Shown: positions 9,535 to 20,041 of the stretch, piece after piece | How positions within the stretch are numbered: position 1 is the stretch's first letter | Layout of the letters: every line of letters starts with the position of its first letter | Assembly: GCF_004328645.1 (NCBI RefSeq) | Contig: NZ_CP031395.1 | Coordinates: forward strand, 3,621,501 to 3,685,500 | Reading direction: 5' to 3' | DNA: 64,000 nt | DNA from: Hylemonella gracilis | Lineage (GTDB): Bacteria; Pseudomonadota; Gammaproteobacteria; Burkholderiales; Burkholderiaceae_C | Made by a program: the position numbers and the translations under genes | Notes under the pieces: model-generated | What the model was told of the DNA's origin: nothing | The model's input: the letters and a program-made list of their open reading frames with translations, nothing else | The model's database searches: none

Positions 9535-10020
9535 TCACGGCAGATATTGGGCCACACCCGCGGGCAACAAGGGCTTGAGCTGTTGCAAGGCCCAGACGGA
9601 CGAGTGGGCAACGTAGGACTCCTGCCACCAGGCGCTCTGGTGGAAAGACGTCATCAACACCCCCACCGTCAAGGCCAGCATCAGGATGGCGGCGCGCAGC
9701 ATGCCGAAGGCGCCGCCCAACATGCGGTCCACCGGACGAAGGCCGGCCTGTTCGACCAGTTTCGGGATGGCCCAGACCACCAGACCACCCACGAACACCG
9801 ACACCACGAATACCAGCACGTAACCCACCACGCGCACCAGCGCCTCGGGCTGCCCATCCAGCGGAAGCCAACGGCCGACATCCTCGCCCAGCCATTGGGC
9901 CAGCAGCAAGGCCAGCAACCAATTCAGCACGGCCAGCACCTCGTAGACGAAGCCACGCCACAGGCCCAGGCAGATGGAGACCAGCAGACCGATCAGGAAC
10001 ACGGTATCGAGCAAGGCCAT
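9535..10020 (-). CDS. cvpA: CvpA family membrane protein
   Basis: A 161-residue inner-membrane protein of the colicin V production family, with four hydrophobic segments and the conserved G-F-xx-G-x-x-R core (GLWRGFVYEVLAVL; GGAFGMLRAAIL). The family is linked to envelope integrity and to purF polarity. The ATG at 10020 is preferred over a GTG at 10041 that would add seven polar residues. Confidence 0.92.
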   Translation of the reverse strand: MALLDTVFLIGLLVSICLGLWRGFVYEVLAVLNWLLALLLAQWLGEDVGRWLPLDGQPEALVRVVGYVLVFVVSVFVGGLVVWAIPKLVEQAGLRPVDRMLGGAFGMLRAAILMLALTVGVLMTSFHQSAWWQESYVAHSSVWALQQLKPLLPAGVAQYLP

Positions 10021-10051
10021 GGAAATCAGGTGCGAATCCACGTCACGACGT

Positions 10052-10696
10052 TCACAGGCTCAGCACGTCGGCAGCCATGTCCAACTGCCGGATCTTGGCG
10101 GCGGCGCGGTCGGCCTCGGCCTTGCTGTCGAACGGGCCGGCACGCACACGGATGCGCTGGCCTTCCTTGGTTTCGATGACCTGGGTGTAGTGACGCAGTC
10201 CCGCGCGCTCCAGCTTTCCACGCGCGGCGCGCGCGCGGGCCACGTCGCCGAAAGAACCGACCTGCACCACGTAGCGCACGGCCGCCTCACCCGAAGTGGC
10301 TTGCCCCGCGCCGCTGGCAGACGGCGGTTTCGCACCCTGCGTCGCCGCAGCGGCGGGCACGTCGTCCTCGAAGGCGCGGGCAGCAGCACCGCCACCCGAG
10401 GCACGCGTGGTCCCTGTCCCTGGGGCAGGCGCGTTCAAGCCTTGCGCGGCGGGGCCGGCCGGCGAGGCCAGCGGTGCGAGTTGATCGCGAGCAGGGATGA
10501 GGATGGGCAGATCCTGCGCCACGGGGCGCGGCTCTTTGTCCACCAGCAGGGGGAAGCCCACGATACCCGCCACCACCAGGATGACCGCACCGATCAGGCG
10601 ATTCTTGGCGCGGCGGCGCAGCGCCTCCACGCTTTCGGGCTGCGCAGCCGGGGTGGGCTGCTCATCGCCGCCCTTGCGGAACTTGAAAAAGGCCAT
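10052..10696 (-). CDS. SPOR domain protein (DedD-like)
   Basis: A 214-residue bitopic protein. A basic N-terminus is followed by one membrane span at about 33-53, an Ala/Pro/Gly-rich periplasmic linker and a C-terminal SPOR domain at about 140-214 (RYVVQVGSFGD; RIRVRAGPFDSKAEADRA). SPOR domains bind denuded septal peptidoglycan, so a role at the division site is likely. The position between folC and cvpA matches dedD loci. Confidence 0.9.
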   Translation of the reverse strand: MAFFKFRKGGDEQPTPAAQPESVEALRRRAKNRLIGAVILVVAGIVGFPLLVDKEPRPVAQDLPILIPARDQLAPLASPAGPAAQGLNAPAPGTGTTRASGGGAAARAFEDDVPAAAATQGAKPPSASGAGQATSGEAAVRYVVQVGSFGDVARARAARGKLERAGLRHYTQVIETKEGQRIRVRAGPFDSKAEADRAAAKIRQLDMAADVLSL

Positions 10697-10756
10697 GCGT
10701 TCGGGCTAAAGGGCTGGACAGGCTAGGCTGGCGTGCGGACTTGGGGTGGATCAGAT

Positions 10757-12127
10757 TCAGGAGGTGGCCGTCAGGTGCCGGGCCTGAAGGCGCGGCACGC
10801 CTTCCTTCAAAACGCCACCCACGGTGTAGAACGATCCAAAGACCACGATTCTATCAGCGGGGTCCGCCTCGGCCATGGCTGCGTGCAAGGCCTGTAGGGG
10901 ATCGGCATGCAGCGTCACCGCGGCTTGGGCCGCCGCGCCTGGACCGAGCAGGCCACCCGGAAGCGCCGCCTTCGCGGCCTGCCAACTGGCCTGCAACTGC
11001 ACGGCTGTGGCGGCGCGCGGCGTGGGCAGATCGGTGAAATACCAACGATCGACCAGGGGCGTGATGCGCGCGAACATGGGGGCCAGATCCTTGTCCGCCA
11101 TGGCACCGAACACCGCGTGGGTGCGCGGGAAATACCCCATGGCGTCCAGGTTGGCCGTCAGCGCGGCCACCGCGTGCGGGTTGTGCGCCACGTCCAGCAC
11201 CAGGGTGGGCTGGCCCGGGATGATCTGGAAGCGCCCCGGCAAGGCCGCCAGGGCCAGGCCGTTGCGCACGGCCTGGGCCGTGACGGGCAGGCGATCGCGC
11301 AGGGCCGTCAACGCGGCCAGAACCCCCGCCGCATTCACCAGCTGGTTGGCACCCCGCAGGGCGGGATAGGCCAGGCCACTGTAACGACGGTCACGCCCGG
11401 CCCAGTTCCACTGCTGCTTGTCCCCGGAATAGTTGAAGTCCTGCCCGAAGCGCCAGAGCTCGGCCCCGATAGTCCGCGCATGGTCGATCACGCTGTCTGG
11501 CGGCATGGGGTCGCTCACCACCACCGGCCGCCCCGCGCGCATGATGCCGGCCTTCTCGCGGCCGATGCTTTCGCGGTCCGGGCCCAGCAACTCCGTGTGA
11601 TCCAGGTCAATGCTGGTGATGATGGCGCAATCGGCATCCAGAATGTTCACGGCATCCAGGCGACCGCCCAGCCCCACCTCCAGAATCGCCACGTCCAGCC
11701 GGCCTGCGGCACGGGCCTGCGCCATGCAGTCGAGGATGGCCAGCGTGGTGAATTCGAAGTAACTCAGCGCGACTTCCGCGCCCTCCCCCATCCTGGCCCG
11801 TTCGACGCGTGCAAAGGAAGGCAGCAGCGCATCGGCCTGCACGATCTCGCCGCCCAGGCGCAAGCGTTCTTCAAAGTGCACGAGGTGGGGCGAGGTATAG
11901 ACCCCGGTACGGTAACCCGCCTGGCCGAGGATGGCTTCCAGCATGGCGCAGGTCGAGCCCTTGCCATTCGTGCCCGCCACCGTGATCACGGGGCAATCAA
12001 GCTTCAGGCCCATGCGCTGCGCCACGGTGCGCGGCCGTTCCAGGCCCAGGGTGATGCCATCCACGCCCTTGGGGTGCAGGCGCTCGCAATGCGCCAGCCA
12101 GTCTTGCAATGTGTTCAATTCCGACAT
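10757..12127 (-). CDS. folC: bifunctional folylpolyglutamate / dihydrofolate synthase
   Basis: A 456-residue Mur-ligase-like ATPase that adds glutamate to dihydropteroate and folates. The P-loop is TVAGTNGKGST near residues 49-59. SPHLVHFEERLRL and the catalytic-domain segment EVGLGGRLDAVN follow. The start at 12127 lacks a ribosome site. A GACAAT hexamer lies 8 nt upstream, so the message may be leaderless. It heads the minus-strand run SPOR-cvpA-purF-metZ-gltX. Confidence 0.95.
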   Translation of the reverse strand: MSELNTLQDWLAHCERLHPKGVDGITLGLERPRTVAQRMGLKLDCPVITVAGTNGKGSTCAMLEAILGQAGYRTGVYTSPHLVHFEERLRLGGEIVQADALLPSFARVERARMGEGAEVALSYFEFTTLAILDCMAQARAAGRLDVAILEVGLGGRLDAVNILDADCAIITSIDLDHTELLGPDRESIGREKAGIMRAGRPVVVSDPMPPDSVIDHARTIGAELWRFGQDFNYSGDKQQWNWAGRDRRYSGLAYPALRGANQLVNAAGVLAALTALRDRLPVTAQAVRNGLALAALPGRFQIIPGQPTLVLDVAHNPHAVAALTANLDAMGYFPRTHAVFGAMADKDLAPMFARITPLVDRWYFTDLPTPRAATAVQLQASWQAAKAALPGGLLGPGAAAQAAVTLHADPLQALHAAMAEADPADRIVVFGSFYTVGGVLKEGVPRLQARHLTATS

Positions 12128-12145
12128 AAGTCAGAATTGTCCCCC
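12128..12145. promoter_or_regulatory. 18-bp divergent start region folC / arsC-like gene
   Basis: The two ATG codons face away from each other with only 18 bp between them. The minus strand has GACAAT at 12141-12136, 8 nt before the folC ATG. The plus strand has CAGAAT at 12132-12137, 8 nt before the other ATG. The two -10-like hexamers overlap, and neither gene has a Shine-Dalgarno sequence. Confidence 0.45.
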
Positions 12146-12502
12146 ATGAAGAAAAGCATCACTCTTTACGGTATTACGAACTGCGACACGGTCAAGAAAG
12201 CCCGCACTTGGCTGGCCGGGCAGGCCGTGGAGGTCAGCTTCCACGACTTCAAGAAACAAGGCGTCCCCGAGCAGCGGCTGGACACCTGGATGGCCGCCGT
12301 GGGCTGGGAAAAGCTCGTGAACCGCCAGGGCACGACCTGGCGCAAGCTGGACGCCGCTGCGCAGGCCGCAGTCACTGACGCGCAAAGCGCCCGGGCCCTG
12401 ATGCTGGCCCAGCCCAGTGTGATCAAGCGCCCTGTCGTCGAGTGGGGAGGGACAGAGGTGACCGTGGGATTTGCCGCCATTGATTGGCAACAGCGCCTCT
12501 GA
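12146..12502 (+). CDS. ArsC/Spx-family reductase, YffB-like
   Basis: A 118-residue thioredoxin-fold protein of the ArsC/Spx/YffB family. The single active-site cysteine is C13 in GITNCDTVKKARTWL. The family features KKARTWL, HDFKKQG and IKRPVVEW are present. YffB-type members are thought to use glutathione, and arsenate reduction is not assured. It diverges from folC, and its coding region is not adjacent to any ars gene. Confidence 0.87.
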   Translation: MKKSITLYGITNCDTVKKARTWLAGQAVEVSFHDFKKQGVPEQRLDTWMAAVGWEKLVNRQGTTWRKLDAAAQAAVTDAQSARALMLAQPSVIKRPVVEWGGTEVTVGFAAIDWQQRL

Positions 12503-12533
12503 CACACACCCAGGGCTGGCGATCCGATTCAGC

Positions 12534-14324
12534 TCAGAACGTCATGGACGAGCTGATGTTGAGCATGACGCTGCGCGGATAGGTGTCGCCATCGTACTTG
12601 ATGGTCTGCAATCCGTAGGCCAGATCCAGGTTCACACCAAACCAGGTCAACCCGGCGGTCGCGTAGCTCAGTTGAGTACCGACCAGGTTTTCACGGTAAC
12701 CGAGGCGGAAGCCAGGAATCCAGAAGGTGTTCGTGACGTGGGCTGCGTTCACTGCAAGCCATTGGAACTCGCGATCCAGCGGGTCACGAACCGAATTGGC
12801 GTCCAGACTGGTATCGAGCACCCAATGCTGGCTCTCGCTATAGAGTGCACTCTCCAGCTGGACCTGCGGCTTCATGACGTACGTCGACCCGGCCTGCAGA
12901 TCCTTCCTGATCGTGGGATTGCTGTAGCCGGACAGATCCAGCTTGTTGAATTTGAAGCTCGGACTGTTGACGTTGTTGACCCAGACCCCCGCGCGGTAGT
13001 AACGACTCGACCATTGCGCGCCCAGATCCAGGCCCACCCCAGTGCTGTCTTCCGACTCGGCGTCCTTGAGCGTATCTTCGGCGTCGTCGTTGTCCTTCAG
13101 CCTGACAGCCGCACGCACCAGCCTGACCTCGTAGTACTTGACCCGCCCGCCTACCGTGAGCCAACCCGATCCCCATGATTCCGGCGACAAGGACGATTTC
13201 CAAACGTTGTGGCTGTAGCCCAGACCGTATTGCTTGATCAGCGCGGCCTTGACGAGCACGGAGCTTTCGTTGGCCGTTGCGTCGTCATAGTTGAAATCTG
13301 CAGTTGCTTCGTACCCTCCGCTTCCATCCGGTATCACTACCACGGTGATGGCGTTGGGGTCCAAAGCGGCCAGCGGAGTTGTCAACACAGACGTGTTGGC
13401 CAGCGCCTGAAAGCTCGCGTCGAGCATCAGACTGCCCCCCCACGCCTCCACAGTCACCACCATGGGCGTCAACGGAACCTGCGCCTCTCCAAACAAGGTC
13501 ACCTGCCCTTCCCGGCGCAAGGAAACCAACACCGGATTGACCACATCAATGACGTCGGTGTTGACCTTGTTGACAACGTAATTCTTCAATGCCGCTTCCG
13601 CATCCGCCTGACTTGCGCTACCGCTCACTTGAGCAGTCAATTCAGCCTCAGTGATCGTGAATCGCTCCAGGCGCTCGCTCGTGTCGTCGATCTGATCCTC
13701 GATATTGTTCAAGGCACCGATCTCGTAGCCCATCCCGAACGAAAGCAGTCCCATGCGGAACTGACCACCCCGGCCCTGCTGCAAGACGGCCGCGGGTGCG
13801 GCTGGATTGCGTAAAGAAGCCTGGCCAAAAGGACTGACAAGGGGCGCGGACACCGGCGCGGGCCGGGAAGGCGCTTCAGGTTTCTTCGTCTGTTTTTCTG
13901 GCACAGGCGGAGCAGGCATTGCGCCCACGGCCGGGATGGCAGGTTCTGCAACGGGCACAAGCTCCGCCGCGGCCGGGAGGACGATTTGCGGAACAGGTTC
14001 GCCCGCCACAGGCAGACTGGCAGGAACAGGTCCGGGCGCAACGGCCTCAGGTACGGGAGAGACCGTGGGGTCAGGCTCACCGCAGGCCAACCAGCCCTTG
14101 CAAACAGAAGGTTTGACGGGCTTGGGCGGTTTGAGTGCGGGAGCCGGGCTGGTGCCCGATGGGCTGCATGCCAACCAGCCCTTGCAGGCGGCCCCCTCCA
14201 GAGTGGATGCGCCGGAAGCCGAAGTAACAGGCTCGGCCGCCCATGCCGTGCCCGAACAGGCGCACAGAAGGAAAGCGAAAACGGCGGCATCCAGCCGCCG
14301 CATGATTTGACTCAAGGGGTACAT
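12534..14324 (-). CDS. TraF-like outer-membrane beta-barrel protein with duplicated CKGWLAC motif
   Basis: A 596-residue exported protein. A signal peptide ends at about residue 30 (GTAWAA). Two identical CKGWLAC motifs follow at 47-53 and 75-81, separated by a Pro/Ser spacer, and then a Pro/Ala-rich linker to about 180. The C-terminal half has alternating beta-strand patterns and ends in phenylalanine (SSSMTF), typical of outer-membrane barrels. The barrel part resembles the TraF_2 conjugation-protein family, but no conjugation genes are nearby. The start at 14324 is chosen for the signal peptide; 14303 is possible. Function unknown. Confidence 0.65.
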   Translation of the reverse strand: MYPLSQIMRRLDAAVFAFLLCACSGTAWAAEPVTSASGASTLEGAACKGWLACSPSGTSPAPALKPPKPVKPSVCKGWLACGEPDPTVSPVPEAVAPGPVPASLPVAGEPVPQIVLPAAAELVPVAEPAIPAVGAMPAPPVPEKQTKKPEAPSRPAPVSAPLVSPFGQASLRNPAAPAAVLQQGRGGQFRMGLLSFGMGYEIGALNNIEDQIDDTSERLERFTITEAELTAQVSGSASQADAEAALKNYVVNKVNTDVIDVVNPVLVSLRREGQVTLFGEAQVPLTPMVVTVEAWGGSLMLDASFQALANTSVLTTPLAALDPNAITVVVIPDGSGGYEATADFNYDDATANESSVLVKAALIKQYGLGYSHNVWKSSLSPESWGSGWLTVGGRVKYYEVRLVRAAVRLKDNDDAEDTLKDAESEDSTGVGLDLGAQWSSRYYRAGVWVNNVNSPSFKFNKLDLSGYSNPTIRKDLQAGSTYVMKPQVQLESALYSESQHWVLDTSLDANSVRDPLDREFQWLAVNAAHVTNTFWIPGFRLGYRENLVGTQLSYATAGLTWFGVNLDLAYGLQTIKYDGDTYPRSVMLNISSSMTF

Positions 14325-14465
14325 GACATTCTTATCGGTAGATCCCACCAATTCTCGATAGCGGGAGTCCCGCCCGGCGCGTCGAACAGCCATGGTTTTG
14401 CCCGCCAACAGACGTCTTTAGAATCCCTAGTTCCGCTTTTCCCTACCTCAGCCCCGCCTTCCCCC

Positions 14466-14786
14466 ATGACCACAGCCAACATTGCCGGTGTTTCCGTCAC
14501 CACCAAAGCCAACGTCTATTTCGATGGCAAATGCGTCAGCCACAGCATCACCCTGGCCGATGGCACGAAAAAATCGGTCGGCGTCATCCTGCCCGCCACC
14601 CTGACGTTCAATACCGGCGCTCCCGAGATCATGGAAGGCGTGGCCGGTTCCTGCGAATACAAGCTCAAGGGCAGTGAAGCCTGGGTCAAGTCCGGCGCCG
14701 GCGAAAAATTCAGCGTCCCCGGCAACACTACATTCGAGATCCGTGTGTCGGGAGAGCCCTATCACTACATCTGCCACTTCGGCTGA
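14466..14786 (+). CDS. ppnP: pyrimidine/purine nucleoside phosphorylase
   Basis: A 106-residue cupin-fold protein of the PpnP (YaiE, DUF1255) family, which phosphorolyses many nucleosides to base plus ribose-1-phosphate. Recognisable stretches are ANVYFDGKCVSH, GVILPATLTFNTGAPEIMEG and FEIRVSGEPYHYICHF. The length is typical. It stands upstream of argG on the same strand, with a structured leader between. Confidence 0.92.
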   Translation: MTTANIAGVSVTTKANVYFDGKCVSHSITLADGTKKSVGVILPATLTFNTGAPEIMEGVAGSCEYKLKGSEAWVKSGAGEKFSVPGNTTFEIRVSGEPYHYICHFG

Positions 14787-14799
14787 TGAAAGCTACGGC

Positions 14800-14860
14800 G
14801 GAGTCGTGATGCTTCGTTGCAGCCCGAAGAAAATCCTCACGCACCTAGCCTTACGACTCC
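14800..14860 (+). promoter_or_regulatory. structured leader upstream of argG
   Basis: An 8-bp inverted repeat (GGAGTCGT at 14800-14807, ACGACTCC at 14853-14860) encloses a second small stem (CTTCG at 14812-14816, CGAAG at 14825-14829). It has no T tract, so it is not a simple terminator. It ends 38 nt before the argG start. A cis-acting RNA element or operator is possible. Confidence 0.35.
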
Positions 14861-14874
14861 TCGCGACGCCTTAG

Positions 14875-16604
<1,730 letters not shown>

Positions 16605-16693
16605 GACTGCTTGCCTGACGGGCACCCACGGTGTCCGTTGAGCGCGCCCAAGTAGCATCAAGCCAGGACACTCCTGCGCTTCCCCCCGCTTCA

Positions 16694-16729
16694 AGAAAAA
16701 AGAAAGCCCGCCTCCTTGCGGGGCGGGCT
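16694..16729 (-). terminator. intrinsic terminator downstream of the desaturase gene
   Basis: The stem AGCCCGCC (16705-16712) pairs with GGCGGGCT (16722-16729). On the minus strand it is followed by TTTCTTTTTTCTT. It lies about 70 bp after the desaturase stop codon and faces the argG-RidA operon. Confidence 0.8.
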
Positions 16730-16798
16730 GGTCACCGGTCGGGCATCAGGGACCGCGCCCAGCGCAGTCCATCGGCCGAGGCACGGCCGTGTGTGTGA

Positions 16799-18013
16799 TC
16801 AGGTGCGGACCATGCGCAGCTTGCGCGAGAACTCTTGCAGCGCGGCGATGCCACTTTCCTCGGCGCGGTGGCACCAGGCTTGCAGATTGGCCAGCAGTTG
16901 CTCACGGCTCAGCGAGGTGTTGAGCCAAAGCTGACGCAGCTCTTCGCGCATCGTGACCATCTTGTCCAGCACGGGCGACGCGGCACGGGCCTGGGCCAGT
17001 TGGGGTGCAGCGGAGGCCGGCGCCTTTTCCGCGTCACGGTGCAGCCAACGGGCCGCCGCCTTGACGGCCGTGCTGTCGGTCATGCGGTTCTTAAGCGCGT
17101 TCAATTCGCTGCGGAAAGCGCGCTGCATGCCGTTGGCGTACTCCGCCATGATCTCGTAGCGATGGGCGATCAGTGCCTCCAGCGTCTTGTCATCGGCCAC
17201 GGGCTTGATGTCACCCAGTTCCAGCTTGGGCGGCGTCTTCTTGACCTTGGCCAGGCCCACGGCGCTCAGCAGGCGGATGTAGAGCCAGCCGATGTCGAAC
17301 TCGTACGGCTTGACCGACAGCTTGGCCGAGGTCGGGTAGGTGTGGTGGTTGTTGTGCAGTTCCTCGCCACCGATGATGATGCCCCAGGGCGACAGGTTGG
17401 TGCTGGCATCGGCCGCCTCGAAGTTGCGGTAACCCCAGTAGTGGCCCAGGCCGTTGATGATGCCGGCGGCCGTGATCGGGATCCAGGCCATCTGCAGGGC
17501 CCAGACCGCCGCACCCGCCGCGCCGAACAGGGCGAGGTTGATGATCAGCATCAGGCCCACGCCTTGCCAGGAGTAACGGGTGTAGAGGTTGCGCTCGATC
17601 CAGTCATCGGGGGTGCCGTGGCCGTAGCGGGCCATGGTTTCCTTGTTCTTGGATTCGGCACGGTACAGCTCGGCGCCCTCGGTCAGGACCTTGCGGATGC
17701 CGTAAATCTGCGGGCTGTGCGGGTCTTCGGCCTGCTCGCACTTGGCGTGGTGCTTGCGGTGGATGGCAGCCCATTCCTTGGTCACCATGCCCGTGGACAG
17801 CCACAGCCAGAAGCGGAAGAAGTGGGAGATGATCGGGTGCAGGTCCAGCGCGCGGTGCGCCTGGTGGCGGTGCAGGAAGATCGTCACGCTGGCGATCGTG
17901 ATGTGCGTCGTCACCAAGGCGTACAGAATGATCTGCCACCAGCTCAGGTTCAGCAGGCCATTCGCCAGCCAATCGACGATGGCGTTGAACACGACCGAGT
18001 CAGTTACGAACAT
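16799..18013 (-). CDS. membrane fatty acid desaturase (acyl-CoA delta-9 type)
   Basis: A 404-residue integral membrane di-iron desaturase that introduces a cis double bond into acyl chains to tune membrane fluidity. The three His boxes are HRHQAH (48-53), HRKHH (85-89) and HNNHH in the segment GGEELHNNHHTYPTSAK. Four membrane spans flank them. A C-terminal extension of about 120 mostly helical residues follows the catalytic core. An inverted repeat overlaps its leader, and a terminator follows it. Confidence 0.93.
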   Translation of the reverse strand: MFVTDSVVFNAIVDWLANGLLNLSWWQIILYALVTTHITIASVTIFLHRHQAHRALDLHPIISHFFRFWLWLSTGMVTKEWAAIHRKHHAKCEQAEDPHSPQIYGIRKVLTEGAELYRAESKNKETMARYGHGTPDDWIERNLYTRYSWQGVGLMLIINLALFGAAGAAVWALQMAWIPITAAGIINGLGHYWGYRNFEAADASTNLSPWGIIIGGEELHNNHHTYPTSAKLSVKPYEFDIGWLYIRLLSAVGLAKVKKTPPKLELGDIKPVADDKTLEALIAHRYEIMAEYANGMQRAFRSELNALKNRMTDSTAVKAAARWLHRDAEKAPASAAPQLAQARAASPVLDKMVTMREELRQLWLNTSLSREQLLANLQAWCHRAEESGIAALQEFSRKLRMVRT

Positions 18014-18021
18014 AGGATTCT

Positions 18022-18041
18022 TTCAATATATGGAAATTGAA
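18022..18041 (-). promoter_or_regulatory. inverted repeat in the desaturase leader
   Basis: Six-bp arms TTCAAT and ATTGAA flank 8 nt and lie 9-28 nt before the desaturase ATG, where a repressor or an RNA fold could block initiation. The surrounding 180 bp hold no other gene. Confidence 0.3.
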
Positions 18042-18193
18042 TGCGGGGGCAACTTCTCAACACCCCGTTGGAGTCTCCGACCCTCTTTTGGTTTCATTCT
18101 GGGTCTGTTTGGTGAGCCATTTTAGAAGACCCCAAGCGCTCTTCCCGAATTCTCCGGGTTTTAGGGCGAAAAACCTTAACTCAGATCAAATAC

Positions 18194-19480
18194 TTACCTT
18201 TTGTGCCAAACAGCGGCGAAAAAGCCGTCTGTGTTGTGTTGGTGCGGCCACAAATGAAGGTAATTTCGCCCGTTTTCGCCCCCGGAACACAGCTTATCCA
18301 CGGTCTGCGCAGGCAATGGCGCCAGCAGCCGCTCCAGCAGATCGGCCACCGGCACCCGGTCGAAATCCGGATGCGCAGCCGAAAATGCCTCGGCGACGTC
18401 CTCGTTTTCCTGCCGCAGAAGGCTGCAGGTGGCGTAAACCAGGCGCCCGCCCGGCTTGAGCAGCCGTGCCGCGCTGTCCAGAATAGCCGCCTGCTTGGCC
18501 GCCATCTCCTGCACAGCTTGGGCGGATTGCCGCCACTTCAAGTCTGGGTTGCGTCTCAGCGTGCCCAGACCGGAGCAGGGCGCGTCCACCAGTACCCGGT
18601 CAATCTTGCCCGAGAGGCGCTTGACGCGCTCATCCCGCTCGTGCGCAATCGCCGCCGGATGCACATTGGACAGGCCGCTGCGCGCCAGCCGGGGTTTGAG
18701 CGCGTCCAGCCGATGGGCGGAAGTGTCAAAAGCGTAGAGTCGCCCGGTGTTGCGCATGCTCGCACCCAGGGCCAGGGTCTTACCGCCCGCGCCCGCGCAG
18801 AAATCCACCACCATCTCGCCACGCCGGGCCTCCACCAGCAACGCCAGCAGTTGTGAGCCCTCGTCCTGCACCTCGATGGCACCGCGTGTGAAGACGTCCA
18901 GCTTATTCAGGGCAGGCTTGTTCGCGATGCGCAAGCCCCAAGGGGAATACGGCGTGGGCTGCGCAGTGATGCCCGCCGTCTTCAGTTCGCGCAACACATC
19001 TTCGCGCTTGTCGTGCAAGGTGTTGACGCGCAAGTCCAGCCCCGCTTGCTGGTTCAGGCTCTCGGTCAAGGCCCAGAACTCCTGGTCGCCCAATCGCTCT
19101 TTCAGCGGCTGGGCCAGCCAATCGGGCAGATTGTGGCGATGCAGGTCCAGCAGTTCATCCGGCCGCACCCCGTCGCAGGCGTCCAGCCACTGTTTTTCCT
19201 GCTCGGACAACACGCTCTTGATGAACTCCCGCGCGCCAGAGAAGCCCAGAATGGCGAGACGCCGCTCCTTCGGTCCACTGCCCGAGAGAGCCAAACGCTC
19301 GAACAGCAGCTTCTTGCGCAGCACGGCGTACGCGGTTTCCGCCAGGGTCGCGCGCTCGCGCGGCCCCAGGCCACGGTGGTCACGGAAGAAATGTGACACC
19401 ACGGCATCGGCCGGGTGTTCGAATTTGAGGGTCAGCCGGACCAGTTCGGCGCAGAGGTCCAGCAAGGTTTGAGGGTGCAT
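18194..19480 (-). CDS. RsmB/NOP-type rRNA cytosine-C5 methyltransferase
   Basis: A 428-residue SAM-dependent RNA m5C methyltransferase. An NusB-like N-terminal helical part (about 1-150) precedes the Rossmann domain with DFCAGAGGKTLALG. The two motif cysteines are in VDAPCSGLGTLRRNPD and in YATCSLL. It resembles 16S rRNA methyltransferase RsmB, but Burkholderiales encode more than one paralogue, so no symbol is given. A GACAAT hexamer lies 8 nt before the ATG, without a ribosome site. Confidence 0.92.
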   Translation of the reverse strand: MHPQTLLDLCAELVRLTLKFEHPADAVVSHFFRDHRGLGPRERATLAETAYAVLRKKLLFERLALSGSGPKERRLAILGFSGAREFIKSVLSEQEKQWLDACDGVRPDELLDLHRHNLPDWLAQPLKERLGDQEFWALTESLNQQAGLDLRVNTLHDKREDVLRELKTAGITAQPTPYSPWGLRIANKPALNKLDVFTRGAIEVQDEGSQLLALLVEARRGEMVVDFCAGAGGKTLALGASMRNTGRLYAFDTSAHRLDALKPRLARSGLSNVHPAAIAHERDERVKRLSGKIDRVLVDAPCSGLGTLRRNPDLKWRQSAQAVQEMAAKQAAILDSAARLLKPGGRLVYATCSLLRQENEDVAEAFSAAHPDFDRVPVADLLERLLAPLPAQTVDKLCSGGENGRNYLHLWPHQHNTDGFFAAVWHKR

Positions 19481-19575
19481 GGGTCAGGATTGTCCCATGC
19501 GGCCCCTGTCGACCCCGCCGGGTCAGGGCCGCACAATGGGGACACGCGACCGATACCTTGCCACATCGCAATCCC

Positions 19576-20007
19576 ATGACCTCGCTCTTCATGCTCCCTG
19601 ACGCGCGTGCCCACGATCCGGCCATCGACGTCTGGCTGCAGGAACGCGTCAGCGGGCCCGATCCGGCCTTGGGCGCTCTCGCGCAGCACTGGTTCCAGGT
19701 CCTGCGCGATTGCGGTGACGACGTGCGCGAGCTGCTGCACGATGGCATGCCCACGGCGTGCGTGGGTCAGGCGGCCTTCGCCCATGTAGCGGCCTACAAG
19801 GCCCATGTCAACGTCGGCTTCTTTCGTGGCGCGGCGCTCCTGGCAAGCGGCGCCGACCCAGTCGGCCTGCTCGAAGGCAGCGGCCGCTCCATGCGTCACG
19901 TGAAGCTGCGGTCCGAAGATGCCTCCGATGAAGCAACGCTACGGGCGCTGATCCAGGCAGCCTACGAGGACGTGCGGCGGCAGACCGCGGCGCAGGCCCC
20001 TCCATAA
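19576..20007 (+). CDS. DUF1801 domain protein
   Basis: A 143-residue protein of the DUF1801 (YdhG-like) family. The diagnostic part is AYKAHVNVGFFRGAALLASG followed by LLEGSGRSMRHVKLRSED. Some family members act as iron chaperones; the role here is unknown. The ATG at 19576 is preferred to an upstream TTG at 19558. It is convergent with uvrD. Confidence 0.85.
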   Translation: MTSLFMLPDARAHDPAIDVWLQERVSGPDPALGALAQHWFQVLRDCGDDVRELLHDGMPTACVGQAAFAHVAAYKAHVNVGFFRGAALLASGADPVGLLEGSGRSMRHVKLRSEDASDEATLRALIQAAYEDVRRQTAAQAPP

Positions 20008-20041
20008 GGCGTGCCCAACGACCACCACCACCGCATCCCGC

